64,000 nt of DNA, taken from the NCBI GenBank assembly GCA_033819885.1, contig JAQYUZ010000022.1, positions 124,001-188,000 on the forward strand, in the 5' to 3' direction. The position numbers were made by a program, and so were the translations under genes. The notes below the pieces were generated by a model. That model saw only the letters and a program-made list of their open reading frames with translations. It had not been told where the DNA came from and did no database searches. Of this stretch, positions 1-12,094 are shown piece after piece; the stretch's first letter is position 1; each line of letters begins with the position of its first letter. This stretch comes from Microbotryomycetes sp. JL201. Taxonomy: Eukaryota; Basidiomycota; Microbotryomycetes.

Positions 1-1769
1 GAGATCAGAGAATGGACGAAACCACCCGAGTTTGACTTTCCAGTTTACTACTCTAATCACATCTTGCTGGTCATCGTCGGCCTCGTGTATGCCCCGCTCG
101 CGCCCTTGGTTCCTCTCTTTGCCGCTGCGGCGTTCTCGATTTCAGTTTGGGTGTACAAGTACCAGGTGCGTTGTTGCTCTTGCACGTCAAAAGGAGTCTC
201 CCGCTGACGATTCATGAGCAGCTCATGTACGTGTGTGTGTCTCGCGTAGAGACTGGTGGACGGCTGTGGAACGTGTGCATCAATCGTATCCTATGGGCGT
301 TGGTACGGGGACCGGACCATGCAAAATCTCTGCATTCGCTAACGATGCGCCACTCTGCAGGTCACAATGCACGTTTTCATGGGCGTTTCGATTTGCTTGC
401 AGACGAACTACTACTATGCGATCGCGCTTGTTCCTCCGATTATTGCCGTCCTCATCTTCAAGTACTTTTTGGTTCGCCAGTTCGATGACCGCTTCAAGTG
501 GTACGTGAAGGTGTATCGCTCGTTTGGGCCTCATTTGACTGAACTTTTGCACGCAGGTACATCCCATCCCCAGAAGAGATGGCGGCTAGCGCTCAACATC
601 ACGCCGACGCCCGCAAGAACCGCCTGATGAAGCGTTTCGGTCACCCGTCTTTGCACGAACCTTTGTTTACTCCGATGCTTCACAAGAAAGTTCAGCACTT
701 GTTGCCAACGATTTACAGCGGCAGGATCGGTCAGACCAAGGCCAACATCGAAGGCAAAGTCATTGAACAGAATCAAATCGGAGGATTGACGTTCAACATG
801 CTCGAACAACACGATTTGATGCTCGATCGCAACGCATATCTGGCTCAAAGGGACGAGGACGCCATGACAGTATCGTCTGCAGCCATCTTGGGCCAGAACA
901 AAGCGCTCGAGAGCGGCTACGAAGACGACGACTACTTTTCCCAGCGACGTGCCGAGTACATGAAGCACGGCGCAAACCGTTATGGAAGCCAGGCTGGCAC
1001 GCCAGGCGGAGACGCCTTGCTCGGTAACGATGGAAGTCCATATGGCACGCCGATCGGCACGCCAGACGACCTGCCACACGAATTGTCGCGCATGCCTCAA
1101 TCGACTAATTCGCCGTCAGCTTCAACTGATCAGCTGATTCAGTATCCGCCATCGTACTCGTCGCCACAGTCTCGGGCTGGAGCCGTCTATGGGCATGCTC
1201 CACAGCCCAGTCAACAGTCTTTTGGCTCTCGACGGTCGTTTGATATGATGATGAATGCTCAACGACCGGATAACAGAGCGCCTCAGGTCATGTCTGGCCA
1301 CCCTCAACCTTATGGCGGTCAGCCTTTCGTGGCCAGGTCGTCATCTGGTCCCGAACGATCGTTCGCGGCACCTATCGATCATCGAGAAATCTTGCACCAC
1401 GAACAACACTTGCAGCAGCAGCAGCAGCGAAGACACGCTCGCGAACCGTCGCACGGCACGATTCACGAATTCTCACCGGAAGCGGCAAGACCTGTTGCGC
1501 AGTTTGCTGCAGATGGCCAACCGCACCGTTCAAGTCCCGGTCGGTTCCCTCCTCAGGCAGCAACCGTCCCTGCTGCAGTGGCGAATGGGGCTCGTGGCAA
1601 TTCGGGCGTTCTTGACGAATTTGCCGTTCCGGACGGGGGTCAGAGACTAGTCGCATCGTCTGTGCCGGGACCACAACGTGCACAACCGGCACGTCAGCAG
1701 ACTTTGCCTGAGGGCAGACCAAATCCGTCATCACCGCGGACGAGTGCAGACATGTACAGGCAGTTCTAA
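1..1769 (+). CDS. CSC1/OSCA-type (DUF221) membrane channel, C-terminal part
   Basis: The gene enters from the left edge, so only the C-terminal part is present. The first exon holds hydrophobic stretches and FDFPVYYSN, followed after introns by YVCVSRVETGGRLWNV and by a segment with NYYYAIALVPPI. These match the last membrane helices of the calcium-permeable stress-gated cation channel family (RSN1_7TM), which conducts cations across the plasma membrane or endomembranes under osmotic or mechanical stress. Three introns are inferred near 175-222, 303-360 and 501-556; the last exon runs 557-1769. After the helices comes a long cytosolic tail of about 380 residues, rich in Ser, Pro, Gln and Gly, with a short Gln run near 1411-1428. 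The tail is longer than in yeast members and is probably disordered. The family call is firm; the transported ion is not shown. Confidence 0.85.
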
Positions 1770-2145
1770 GAAATGAAATGCTGCCGTCTACCCGACTTCA
1801 ACTGTGAGACAGACACTCTTTTGTTTGTATCGATCATTTACGACCTTGTTCCTTTTCTTTTTTTGCGCCGTTTTCGATAGACACTCGTTTCAGGTGCTCG
1901 CTCGTTGTTTCATCCCATCTATTTTGTCTGTTTTGCATAGAATGTGCATAGACTTTTGACTTTCTGCTTTCTGGATTCCTTCATTAGAAACTCTTCTGTG
2001 AAACACAAGCAGTTTTTGATTAGGTTGCATCAGTCTCAATTCCTGATGACGCACACCGTGTCCTTGGCAATGTAGAACCCCTCCAAGCCATGTTACGCAT
2101 GAGATACGCCTTTCAAAGGTACAGCAACAAGCAATGGCGGATTTT
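1770..2145. other. Convergent 3' intergenic region
   Basis: This stretch lies between the stop codons of the channel gene and of the Lys-rich gene on the other strand. It is T-rich and AT-richer than the genes (for example the run near 1850-1864). It should hold both 3' UTRs and polyadenylation sites. Open frames here are low-complexity shadows. Confidence 0.5.
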
Positions 2146-2959
2146 TCAATCCGAATCATCGTCAGACGACTCATCCGAAGAGTCGTCGCTCTTGCCACCT
2201 TTTTTCTTGTCTTTGTGTTTCTTGTCCTTTTTCTTGTCTTCCTTCTTTTTCTCTTTCTTGTCCTTGTCTTTCTTGTCCTTCTTGTCCTCCTTTTTGTGTT
2301 TGCCAGATGAATGTGGCGGATTCGCGGGCTGTTGATGCGTAGGATAGGGTGAGCTTGATGTATGATTTGTTTGACCCTGCTAAGGGCGAGAATGATCGCC
2401 AACAGACGAGTTTAAATGAGCATGTCTCTGGCAAAGCCAATTTGCAAAGCACGAGGAACGAACGTGAAGAGTTGACGCTGGCGGATAGGGGGAATCGTAT
2501 TTCTGTGTCGATAAAGAGAATCGAGTCACATGTCTGTACTTTGACAGGCCGCACCGTGAGAGCTGACCTGATGTTGCGCAGGATACGATTGAGCGTGCTG
2601 TGGCGGTGTCAGTGACTGACGTGTCGAAAGTTCACAAACGTCGCCAAACCGTGTCAGATGAAACCGCAAGACACATGCAAGATGACGCACGCTTTGAACA
2701 GGCTGCTGCCCGTTAAAATAGGACGACGCCAGTCCAGCGGATTGCTGCCTTCCTTGTTCATCTGATGCAAACCATGTCGTTGAGATTGTCACGTCGCAGT
2801 GACATACAACAATTCGACGTACTGTAAGCTTGCTGGTGATGTCCACTGTCCTGCATACCACTGCGCAGCCGCATCGTCGACTGATCAGCCGCAAAACGAC
2901 ATGCCTGCCTCTTCTGATCACGCTCAACAAGCTGAATCTTGACTCACGGTCTCTGCCAT
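2146..2959 (-). CDS. Small protein with Lys/Asp-rich charged tail, function unknown
   Basis: Five exons (2948-2959, 2823-2880, 2691-2761, 2568-2597, 2146-2379) splice in phase to about 134 residues. Introns are 60-190 nt with GT-AG ends. The N-terminal half is Gln/Ser-rich and contains SSYFNGQQPVQS. The C-terminal half starts with SSPYPTHQQPANPPHSSGKH, then a run of about 40 residues built of KDKK/KEKK units, and ends in an acidic Ser/Asp tail (SDDSSDESSDDDSD). The DNA behind the tail is a purine-rich imperfect repeat. No domain is recognised. A highly charged short protein of this kind could bind nucleic acid or a ribosomal surface, but that is only inference. The consistent splice phases are the main support for this being a real gene. 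Confidence 0.6.
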
Positions 2960-3240
2960 GTTGATTGTCCTGTGTGTTGGTTAACCCAGAACGGCGTTTG
3001 GTATTGTTGGCTCCATTGCTCGACCCATCCCGCTGGCAATGGACTTTGCATCGTGTCTGTCTTTACTCGCTTCCAGGCAAACTAAAGCTCATTCAGCACT
3101 TCCCGGTCGCTCACCGCTGCGGAACACGAGGGCTATGCAGGTTCGAAGGGAAAGAGGCGCTCCACATCATCAAATTGTAAATTTACAACACGAAAATCTG
3201 TTTATCAAGAAACACAGATATGATCCCAATGTGACGCAGT

Positions 3241-6200
3241 TCAAGATGTGGCAAAGTAGGCCCTGAGCTTCCCGAGAGCAACCTGCGGATTGCGACGTCA
3301 GCTGCGTTGTCAAAGTCTGGACCGGCGAAACACGGACCTGATATGCAGTCACGAAAGGCTCTACTGCATTTTCTTTGACTCTGACACGTTTGATCTTGTC
3401 CCAGTGTTGAGCGTTCTTCATAATCGAACGGAATGGCGCCACCTGCGAACAACAAAACAAAACAAAAACATGCCCCAGTTGCTTCAGCATCCAATTCACT
3501 TGCAAAGCCGAGAAGGGGAGCGAACACACCTCCTGATCTTCGACCAAGCTCCAAGCGTCACCGTGCTTGCCCGCTCGTGCCGTTCGACCGACTCGGTGAA
3601 CGTATTTTCGCATATCGGAAGGAATGTCGTACGAGATAACGTGCGAAACGTGTGGCAAATCGATACCACGCGCGATCAAATCTGAACAAATCAGCCTATA
3701 CGTCCACGCCAACAGTCAGTCAAGTACTATTTGTCACAGCATCGACTCGAGCGCCGCGGTACGCACATTTGCACTTCGCCCTTTTTGAAGCTCGACAGAA
3801 TCTTTTGACGCTCACTCGGAGCAAGTTCTGAAGAGTATGCTTTGACAACGACAAATGATGCCTTTGTATCGGACGCTTGTTCGCTCAGGGCTTGTTCAAA
3901 AAACTCGACCAATTTCGCGAGCCTGGTAGCCGCTTCGACCGACTTGGTAAAGCACAAAGCTGACGACAATGACAAAGTGTGCAGCAAGTGGAACAGGTAA
4001 AGCGGTTTGTGAGCGGATTCGGAAATGATCATGTGCTCCTGGAGTTGCGATGGTAGAGTAAATTTGAGCTCGCCATCAATCAGATCATCGTCCTCGGCGT
4101 TTGGATCGAGCCTGTCTTCGACAGAGATGTAGATGGGTCTGTTGAGCTGCAAGGCGTCGATCTTGGCAGAATCCCGAGACAACGTAGCAGAAAATAGAAG
4201 CTTCTGGCACTATTGAAACCGAGCAAGTCAGCCCTTTTGCACCGTGGCACGGCGAAATCAAGCTTGCAGATGAATGCGAAACCAGTCCGAGCTCCGTTCG
4301 CTGGTCTGCCCGCTCCGCTTCAAGCCAATCGGGCGCCAACACCGATGATTGATCGGATGCGGCGGCAGCCCGGGTAGGTTTGAGGCCGTTCAAGATTGCA
4401 GGCAACCAGTCATGGAACGACTGCGTCAATAACCGGTCGGCTTCATCGACAACCTGTACACGAGCACCATTTGAATCGCGGCAGAACATCTTGGTGATCT
4501 CGCCGACTCACGAGATATCGCAAATGCTGCAAGGAGAACCCAGGCGTTGATCTTAGATGGTCAATCAAACGACCAGGGGTTGCAATGAGAATGTCGACCA
4601 AGCTTGAGCCTCCCTCATGGCTAGACCGTTCGGGATATGAGCGTCGAACAAAGTTTTGAGGTGTTACTCGTACTCACGACGTGGCATTGTTGACAAGAGC
4701 AGCCTGCTCGTGGCTGAACGAATGTTGACCGGTTGCGACGCCGATCTGTAACGAAAGAGATATGAGCTTCGCAGAATGCCCGCGATCTGAATCAAACGGT
4801 ACTCGCTTTCAAGCCGGTGCCTTTACCGAACTGCTCAAAAGTCTCGCGGACCTGGGTGACCAAGTCTCGGGTCGGCAGCAAAATGAGAGCTCTGAGCCTT
4901 GTGACAACTCTGCTCGATAGAATCTGTCCCACATATCGTCAGCACATGGCCACGGTGGTCCGGCTGGATTTGAAGCCACAGACCTCGACGATCGGGACGA
5001 CATAGCTGAGCGTCTTGCCGCTTCCTGTTGGTGCCGAGACGCAAATATCTCTGATAGGTTCGAACGGAGTATACACCGTGCTGGGCGACTGAACGAGCAG
5101 CAATGGAAACGTTGCGGTTTGAACTAGAAGACGAGAAAACCAGGATAGACAAGCGTACATGTATTAGCAAGATGTGGATGTTTCTACTTTTTGATGCTGC
5201 TCGCACCTGCGAAAGCGTCGTGCACGGCCATGTCCTTTAACTTTTTTCGACCTCTGTCGCTCAATCCCAACGTTTCATCGTCGATTGCAATCTTGAGATC
5301 TGGGTCGACGACTTGCTTATTCTTGACGCTTTCGTGAATGTTGAGGTTGCGCAAAACCTTTCTACTCGGAGGCTGAGGTCTACTCGCGCCAGGTAGCCTG
5401 AGCAACGGCGCGGGTTCTTCTTCTTCTTGCTGTCTTGGTTCGACCTCGGTCTCGTCGGCAGATTGCATATCAACATCGTCGTCGGCTTCAACATTTTCTT
5501 GACCGTTCAGTTCGGCTTCAACTTTGGCCAACTCAGCCTCGACAGCCTTTGATTTGCGAGTTTCACGTTTCATACGTTTCGCTTCCTTGCGAGCGAGTCG
5601 AGCTGCTGCCTCTTCTGCTGCTGCTTTCTTGGCTTCCTCGTCTTGCTCGTCGATACTAGCAGAAGGCGGCAGCGGCTGCTTCGGTTTTGCTGGTGAAGTT
5701 GGCTTTGCCGCGATAGGCTGGAACGCGGTGATCTTCTCGGGCGAAGGATGTCGCGGTGCAGGTGAAGCTGCTGACGCATTCGGCTCCCGGTGAACCAATT
5801 TCGCGAAATGTTCCTCAATCTGTGTCTTACTCCAGCCTTCAGCTTTCAGCCTCTTGATCTCTTGCTTCTTTTCGTCGCGCTTGCGTTTCCGCTCTGCTTT
5901 CTTTTGTTCGATAATTCTCTGCTTTTCTGCTCTTGCCTCTTCGTCCAAGTCGTCATGTCGCTCGTCATCTTCGTCACTCTCCTTGTCACCGTTCTCGCTC
6001 GTCGTCATCGTTGCCACGGTGGTCTTGTCCTTTGGCGTGCTGGCCTTTTTCGCTTTCGCCCTGACTTTTTTCCTTTGCAAATACTTGAGGCGAGCAGGTG
6101 TTTTGGACTGAGCATGTTTGCCTTTCTTGTTCACGTCAGAGTCGGCTACAGATTCGGGGGCAGCAGGTTGCTCGACTTTTGTCGTGCTCGGAACTGTCGG

Positions 6201-6556
6201 TTGCTCTGCTACTTCTCGCCCGCTGGTCCAGCCTGTGGATTGAAAGATATGCGGACGGTGTCAGTGAAGTCTGTGCATGCTCTGCACCACAGGAGAATCA
6301 CAAGAGGCGTACGGTCTGCGTGCTGACGTTCTTGCCGTCCCGCGCCCGTGGGCGCATACGAGGGTGGCTGAGATGGTTCATGTTGGTGTGAGGATTGTTG
6401 CTGCTCTAGTTGCTGCAACCTGAGCGCGCGTTTCTCTCGTTTGATGCGTTTCTCGCGCTCGGCCGGATCTTCGCCTTGCGGCTTCCACTCGGGCACAGCA
6501 CTGTTGGACGCTACACTACTGTCTTGAAACGCATCAGATGCTGTTCGCTTCGACAT
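3241..6556 (-). CDS. DBP6: ATP-dependent RNA helicase DBP6 (DDX51 family)
   Basis: Eleven exons give a DEAD-box helicase of the Dbp6/DDX51 type, which acts in the nucleolus in early 60S ribosomal subunit assembly. The first two exons (6313-6556 and 5207-6232) code for a long charged N-terminal region rich in Lys and Glu, typical of this family. The core follows in order: [15 protein letters not shown] (Q-like motif), SAPTGSGKT (Walker A), [11 protein letters not shown] (Ia), [14 protein letters not shown] (Ib), VVDEADRLL (II), [14 protein letters not shown] (III), then [16 protein letters not shown] and [12 protein letters not shown] (V and VI). The protein ends in KLRAYFATS. One intron (4746-4806) has GC-AG ends. 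The start is the first ATG of the open frame at 6556, 185 nt from the neighbouring stop codon. The motif set and N-terminal length make the assignment firm. Confidence 0.92.
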
Positions 6557-6741
6557 TGGTCGCGTCGGGACGTGACGTGAACAACAATGCCGAGATTTGA
6601 AGCCCGGGCGGCGCAAAAAAAGTGGCAGGTGCGAGGAGAGCACGTGACATGTTTCGAGCGCGACACGGGCATCACATCTATATTGATTGCAATGCTCCGG
6701 ATGGTAGTGTGGCGCAAGAAGCGTTGCAAGAAAAAAACATT

Positions 6742-8406
6742 CTACTGGCCAGATGTCACGACCGAGATCGCAGCAGTGCAGCTCAACGCGATCAGAGGCG
6801 TAACAATGTACGAAGCAACGAGTGCCCTGGCGATCTGCCCCTCGGTGTCGACAGGAATGTCGGCCCTGCCCAGCCCACAGAAGGGGAACGGTGGCACAAG
6901 TCTTGGTCAGCTGACGAGCCCGGAGCTTACGATACAATTATCAAGTACTGACATGTCTGCAATCGCTGCAAGCGTCAGAGCAGGTGGGCCAACATTAGAA
7001 AGTGCGATCACAAAGTCTAGTATCGGGTCCTTCGTCTGACATCACTCGTTAGCTTCCACCGGAAGAATTGTACCAGGCATTTTACTTACAATTACATCCG
7101 GAAGCAGCCGCCTGACACCATAGATCGACGAGATTGATATGGTCGGCGCGATGAAGAAGCGGTAGAGAAAGAGCCAGACGAGGCTAAAAGTTGAAGTTGA
7201 CGAGCCTTTCTTTGTGTACAATGCGGCACCAACTTTGGTTGAAGATTTTAGTTATGCAGCTGTCTTGGACGAACATGAAGGGGCTGACGCACGAACAAAC
7301 ATCTGCAATGCAGTGTATAGGCCTCCGACCGTTTCGATCGACTTGGTGAAGCTGATTATGGCAGCTGCTCAGCGATGCCCCTTGAAGGCGCTCATACGAC
7401 TTACGGATTCAGTATGCTTGATTGGCTGAAGAAGACCGAATGTGTGAAAGGGATGACGCCAATCGCAATGCCGAGCAATCCTCCAACTAGTGGCGGATTG
7501 AGCGCGTCTCTGATCCATTGAGCGCATCTCGACATTCGTTGGCTGAGAGAGACGATTTTATAACTTCGCGGAATATGTGCACCTGCTCCAACGGGCTCTT
7601 CTGTGGGCAAGACGATTTGGCCCGTTTGCTCTGGCTGCATCAGATCTGCCAACAAGCAAGCATCAGCTAGAGAAACACTCGGACGTCTATGCGAGATGCT
7701 CACAAGGTCCGAATGCAAATCGAGTCAGGTTGCCGCATAGCGCGTTCAACAGGAAAAAGACTTTGCCCCGAGAGACCAGTTGGTCGAGTGTATCGCCGTC
7801 TCTGACGAGCGAGTCGAGAGCGCCGGTACTTGACAAGGCGCTCAGCAGAAGCAATGGGAGTGACGTCACGTTATTGAAGATGAACAGGGGCATGCTGCAG
7901 ATGAACGAGGCTGTGAGACGGAGTCGAACTAGTTTCGATTCTGGCACTTGCAAATGCTGTGGCATGCCAATTCGAACCGAGACGAATGCGACTAGGAAGC
8001 TGATCAGTTGGAACAGTAGCGAGAATGCAATAATAGGCCAATCTGACGGGAGGACTGTCAATTACGGAGAGAAGCGGTTGGCACGTCTCGACTGACAAAG
8101 TTTGAGATTCGATGGTGTCGACAAAGGTCCGATCTCTGAAAAGAGCAAGCAAGGCAAGAGAAGACCTGTGCCGAGCTTGGAGATATTCTGACGAGCGAAT
8201 CATGTGCAAGCATGACGGTATTCGCATGTCAGAGTGGGCGACGAACGAGGAGCAGCTAGACGACGCACGGATTCTCCTTCCGTCGACATTCTCTTCTTGC
8301 TGCGCCATATATATCCATACAAGAGTACGAGGATGACGGACACGGCCGACTTTGCACTTGACGCGGCTATTTGCAATAGCGCGCCCTTGCCTTGGCCGTC
8401 CATCAT
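6742..8406 (-). CDS. Auxin-efflux-carrier-like (AEC/PIN-like) membrane transporter
   Basis: Eight exons in phase give a polytopic membrane protein. Diagnostic stretches are ISKLGTGLLLPCLLFSEIG near the N-terminus, FNNVTSLPLLLLSAL, ALNPPLVGGLLGIAIGVIP, LQMFVLGAALYTKKG and DFVIALSNVGPPALTL, in the order usual for fungal AEC proteins such as yeast Ecm3. The family moves small organic anions or is placed in the ER or plasma membrane; substrates in fungi are mostly unknown. The usual layout is visible: five or so helices, a hydrophilic middle loop, five helices. The chosen start is an ATG pair at 8401-8406 just before the first helix. The gene starts back-to-back with the RhoGEF gene, so 8407-9066 is a shared promoter region. 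Confidence 0.85.
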
Positions 8407-9066
8407 GATAACCCGAGGCGGCTCGGCTCGGGAGCTGGCAGACCAGAGTCTTAAAGAAGGTTGTCTCCGAGCTCGTTGCAGTGCTGGCGTGCGATAGTTG
8501 CGGGAGAAATGCCAAGGAATGACGCGCAGACGAGAAAGCGCGAGCGTCCACTTGCAAGGACGGGCAGCTCACGGTCGACAAAAGTCAGATTGAGGCTTAT
8601 CAGAGGCGATCACTAACCACTGACAAAACTGCTTGCAGAGAGCGCTAGACGGGGCCGCCCTGCTCGCATGATTTGACGTCAGACTTTGCGCTCGGGCCCC
8701 TCTTGGAATGGGTTGTCTCGGTCGACAGCGATGCTCTCGGCTCGCATTCGGTATCTCACCGCTTCTTCCCTACAAACTTCAGAAGTACTGTCGACGTGCT
8801 GTCCAAGGCTGCGACTCAAGCTGCAGCAGCCTCTGCGCGCCTCGGCGGCCGAGACTCCTCAGCGCGGCCCAGCCTGCCTCATCCAACAGCTCTGCATTCT
8901 GCTTACAGATCTTGCTATTCCAAGGTTTCCCGAAAGGTAGACATCAGGTGAGCGAGCAGCACCTGCCCGGCACGGCGTCGTTGCCACCACGGCATTCTCT
9001 AGCGCGTCCGCGCACGGTTCGATCGATGTATCAGGTGTATCTCGCAGCCGCACCATAGCTGCAGCT
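8407..9066. promoter_or_regulatory. Shared promoter region of two divergent genes
   Basis: This 660-nt space separates the start codons of the transporter (-) and the RhoGEF (+). Open frames on the plus strand (around 8673-9058) have no recognisable protein features. Just inside the RhoGEF reading frame, CACGTG lies near 9124 and an intron-end-like GTGACTAACC...CTCCTCAG ends near 9148, so the RhoGEF 5' UTR may be spliced. Confidence 0.45.
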
Positions 9067-11928
9067 ATGTTTTCGTCCGCTCGCCGCTATTCAATACCAC
9101 TTTCTTGCCCGGCCCATCATGATCACGTGACTAACCACTCTCCTCAGACGAGAGGCGCGATGCAATCTCCAACCGGTATGATTGCCGCCACGAATCTCAC
9201 TCCAGCTACCGGAGACTATGGCTCTTCTTTCACGGCCCATACGAACATCAACCCTCTCAGGTCTCGCCACCGCCAACGCTCGGCTCCACCGATTGTCTTA
9301 GCACATGCTCGGCGTCCAACTTCCAACTCAAGTATCTCGCCAACTTCGTCTCCAAGCAGCTGTAGTCCACTAAAGATAGGCAAATACGGCAAGGGCAAGC
9401 GAACGAGCATCGCATCGTCGAATTTCAGCTTCGAATCGGTACCCGAGGACCGAGTTACAGAAGCCTCGTCACTTCCAGCGCTGCAAAGCGTTCAACCAGA
9501 GTCGCGAACGAGCGCGAGGGGCAGCGCGAACCCATTGCGGCAGTCTTGGGCAAGCGAACAACCAAATGTGTCAACCGAACAAACCGACAAGCGCGCCCAA
9601 CAGAGACACAATGCAATGCAAGAGCTGAAAGTGACCGAGGCAGCGTATCTAAACTGCCTCGAGGAGATTGACACTGTGAGTGAGAAGAAAAATCACCGCC
9701 GGCGCCCGAGCACGGTGCTCAATTACAATGCTTCTAGCTGTACTACCAGCCTTTGATCGCTCGAGCTGAAGCTGATCCCGCCCGAAGACGCCGTTCTGGC
9801 GCTCAATCGCCACCTTCGTCAACTCCAGAATCTCCAGCCCGACAGAGCACCCCTTTGACGCCTCCTACGAGTCGACCTGCAAGCATCCAGTGGTCTCAAC
9901 CTTCGACCGACAGCGCCATACTCACGTTGGCCGAGATTGATACTATATTTGGGACGTTTCCTCAAATCTTGAATCTGTCGCGAACTCTATTGGCGACAAT
10001 CGCCGCGGGGATGAGCACGCCGGCGGCAACGGGTTCTACCCCAATGTCGTATCGACCCCGGGCTTCCCGCTCCCGCAAGTCATCACAAGACGTTAGTCTA
10101 CAGCATGACGTGTACCTCGGCGGCTCTCTGGTGTTCGTTTTGCCGTATCTCAAAATATATACGTCGTTCGTCTCTCGCTTTTCGGAAGCACAACTTTTAC
10201 TCTCTCGACTGAACAGTGGCACCTCAAGATCTTCTGTCAGATGGCAAGCGTTTACCATGTCGGTTCAGAAGCAGGCGACTGGCTCGAGCAGCGGCGGAAT
10301 TGGGCTGGGCGGCCTGCTGCTCAACATAGTCCAGCGAGTGCCAAGATATAGACTACTTTTGGGAGAAATTCTCAAGTTGACAGAAGAGGATCATCCTGAT
10401 CGTCAAGATTTATCGTCATGCTTTGAAGTTGTTGATCAAGGTGAGCAGTTTGAGCGACGGTCTGGAGGGGATGCTGTCACGGACGTGCTATGCTTGTATA
10501 CAGTGGCCACACATCTTGATCGACACATTCGACTTCATGCGCATGATTTGGCTCTCCTCGAGTTGCAAAAAGTCTTCACAAACCTCGATACGTCTTTGAT
10601 CGCTCCTGGGCGTCAACTCGTCAAGACTGGTCGACTCCAGCTCGTTCACTCATCTTCAAAGCCCCCAGAGACAGTGTCAGTGCTTCTATTCACAGACATG
10701 ATGTTGTTGACGACCTGTGTGTCGAATGCTTGGTGGGAACAACCGGGTAAACGCACGTGGAACCCACCGGACTTCGGTCGACTTTCAAATCACTTTAGCG
10801 TAGCAGTTATCAGTCGCATCAAGCTGCACGACGTCGTAATAATTGCCCTTGATTCTGTCAAGAAGGCCAAATTCGAATTCAGTTTGGAGGTTTTACAAAC
10901 AACTTCGGACGAAAGGTTCACGCTGCTCGCAGGTGAGTTTAACGTCTTGGTCAGAGCCAATTTCTTGTTTGACTTGCTCGTGTCGACCAGGTTCAAAGCT
11001 GGAGCGCGACGAATGGCTGGATCGAGTCCGGTCTTGCAAATCTGAATTGCTTCGAGGACAGATGTTATTTACAGACTCGACAAATTTCGGCAACTCTGTC
11101 AGATTCAAGGTCACACAGTCTGTCGGGGACTTTTCGGACGGGTCTCGACCATTAGATGCGAGATTGACGGATCGACGACGACGATTGTCCTTGCCTGATA
11201 TGAAGAAAGGTCCACCTGAGTCGAAATTCAAGGCCGAATTGGGAACAATACCCGCTACGCCCGCAAACGAGCCAGACGATTTTCTCGGAGACTCGCAGTG
11301 CATCGACCTTGAGCCCACAAACGCAAAAGAGAACATTTCAGTGAGGTCGGCGCTTCCCACGACCCTTTCAGCTACGCCAGTTACTGCAGAGTACCCTGTT
11401 ATTCAAGGACAAGACTACAAATTACCCGTCTGGCAACTCGACTCTGGCGCGTCAGATTGTTCATCTTGTCGTGAACGGTTTTCGATAATCTGGCGACGAA
11501 AGCATCATTGCAGGTTGTGCGGTCATGTATTTTGCGCCGACTGTTCTGATAAAGTGAGAGAGTAATTTGTCGATGGCTCCATGCTCATCTGACCCGCCCG
11601 CTCAACGCAACAGTCCTTCATCATTGCCACCGCGGGGAACAAAGATCGTCTTGCGCGAGCCTGTGACGGCTGCTTTAGCAAGACGTTTTGTTCTGTTCCC
11701 CTGTCCGATAACGCGCCTTTACCCGCTGCCATTTCAACCACTTGTCGAGACGAGTATGGCACGCTCGCAAGACGGACTCTTCGCCCTTGTTCACAAATCT
11801 TGAGTAATCTGGCGGTCGAAGACGTGTGGGGTGATCAGGTTGTCAGTGTGGCCAAAGAGGGCTCGAACCAAGATCGGAAGAGGTCGAAAGCGGTCGAGAG
11901 ATTGAGTATGATGTTAAATCGTGTATGA
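9067..11928 (+). CDS. Rho guanine nucleotide exchange factor with PH and FYVE domains (FGD-like)
   Basis: About five exons. The N-terminal 170 residues are Ser/Thr-rich. A Dbl-homology domain begins with ELKVTEAAYLNCLEEIDT, is interrupted by a Pro/Ser-rich insert, and ends with the conserved IVQRVPRYRLLLGEILKLT. It should activate a Rho/Cdc42 GTPase. A PH-like segment follows (GRLQLVHSSSKPPETVSV to the stretch around 10915). A C-terminal FYVE zinc finger shows WQLD, the pair CSSC, RRKHHCRLCGHVFCADC and ACDGC, giving eight Cys/His zinc ligands and the basic patch for PtdIns3P on endosomes. The set DH-PH-FYVE matches FGD-type exchange factors. Start: ATG at 9067 keeps the frame open, but ATG at 9160, after an intron-like acceptor at 9148, is a good alternative. 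The last intron falls inside the FYVE domain. Confidence 0.87.
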
Positions 11929-12094
11929 CTTGTTGGCGCTATTTCGAATATGACATGATACACTGGAGAGAGCCGATCATATATATCCAGTTCATGTGAT
12001 TTGTTGCAAATCTTGCATGTGACTTGTGAATGTACATTGTGTGTGAAGCGATGACGCGTCGCGAGTTGTCACTTTGCGCTCTTGACGCGACAGG

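Noticed and set aside
531-1100. 189-codon open frame antisense to the channel gene tail
   Set aside because: It mirrors a real coding exon, and its sequence has no domain.
3130-3150. GGTTCGAAGGG resembling a tRNA B box
   Set aside because: No matching A box or cloverleaf stems within the right distance.
5790-6326. Long hydrophobic open frame antisense to the DBP6 N-terminus
   Set aside because: The Phe/Leu/Ser-rich protein is the mirror of Lys/Glu codons in DBP6, not a membrane protein.
8673-9058. Overlapping plus-strand open frames before the RhoGEF gene
   Set aside because: Three frames are open at once because of base composition; none has protein features, and the region is best read as promoter or 5' UTR.
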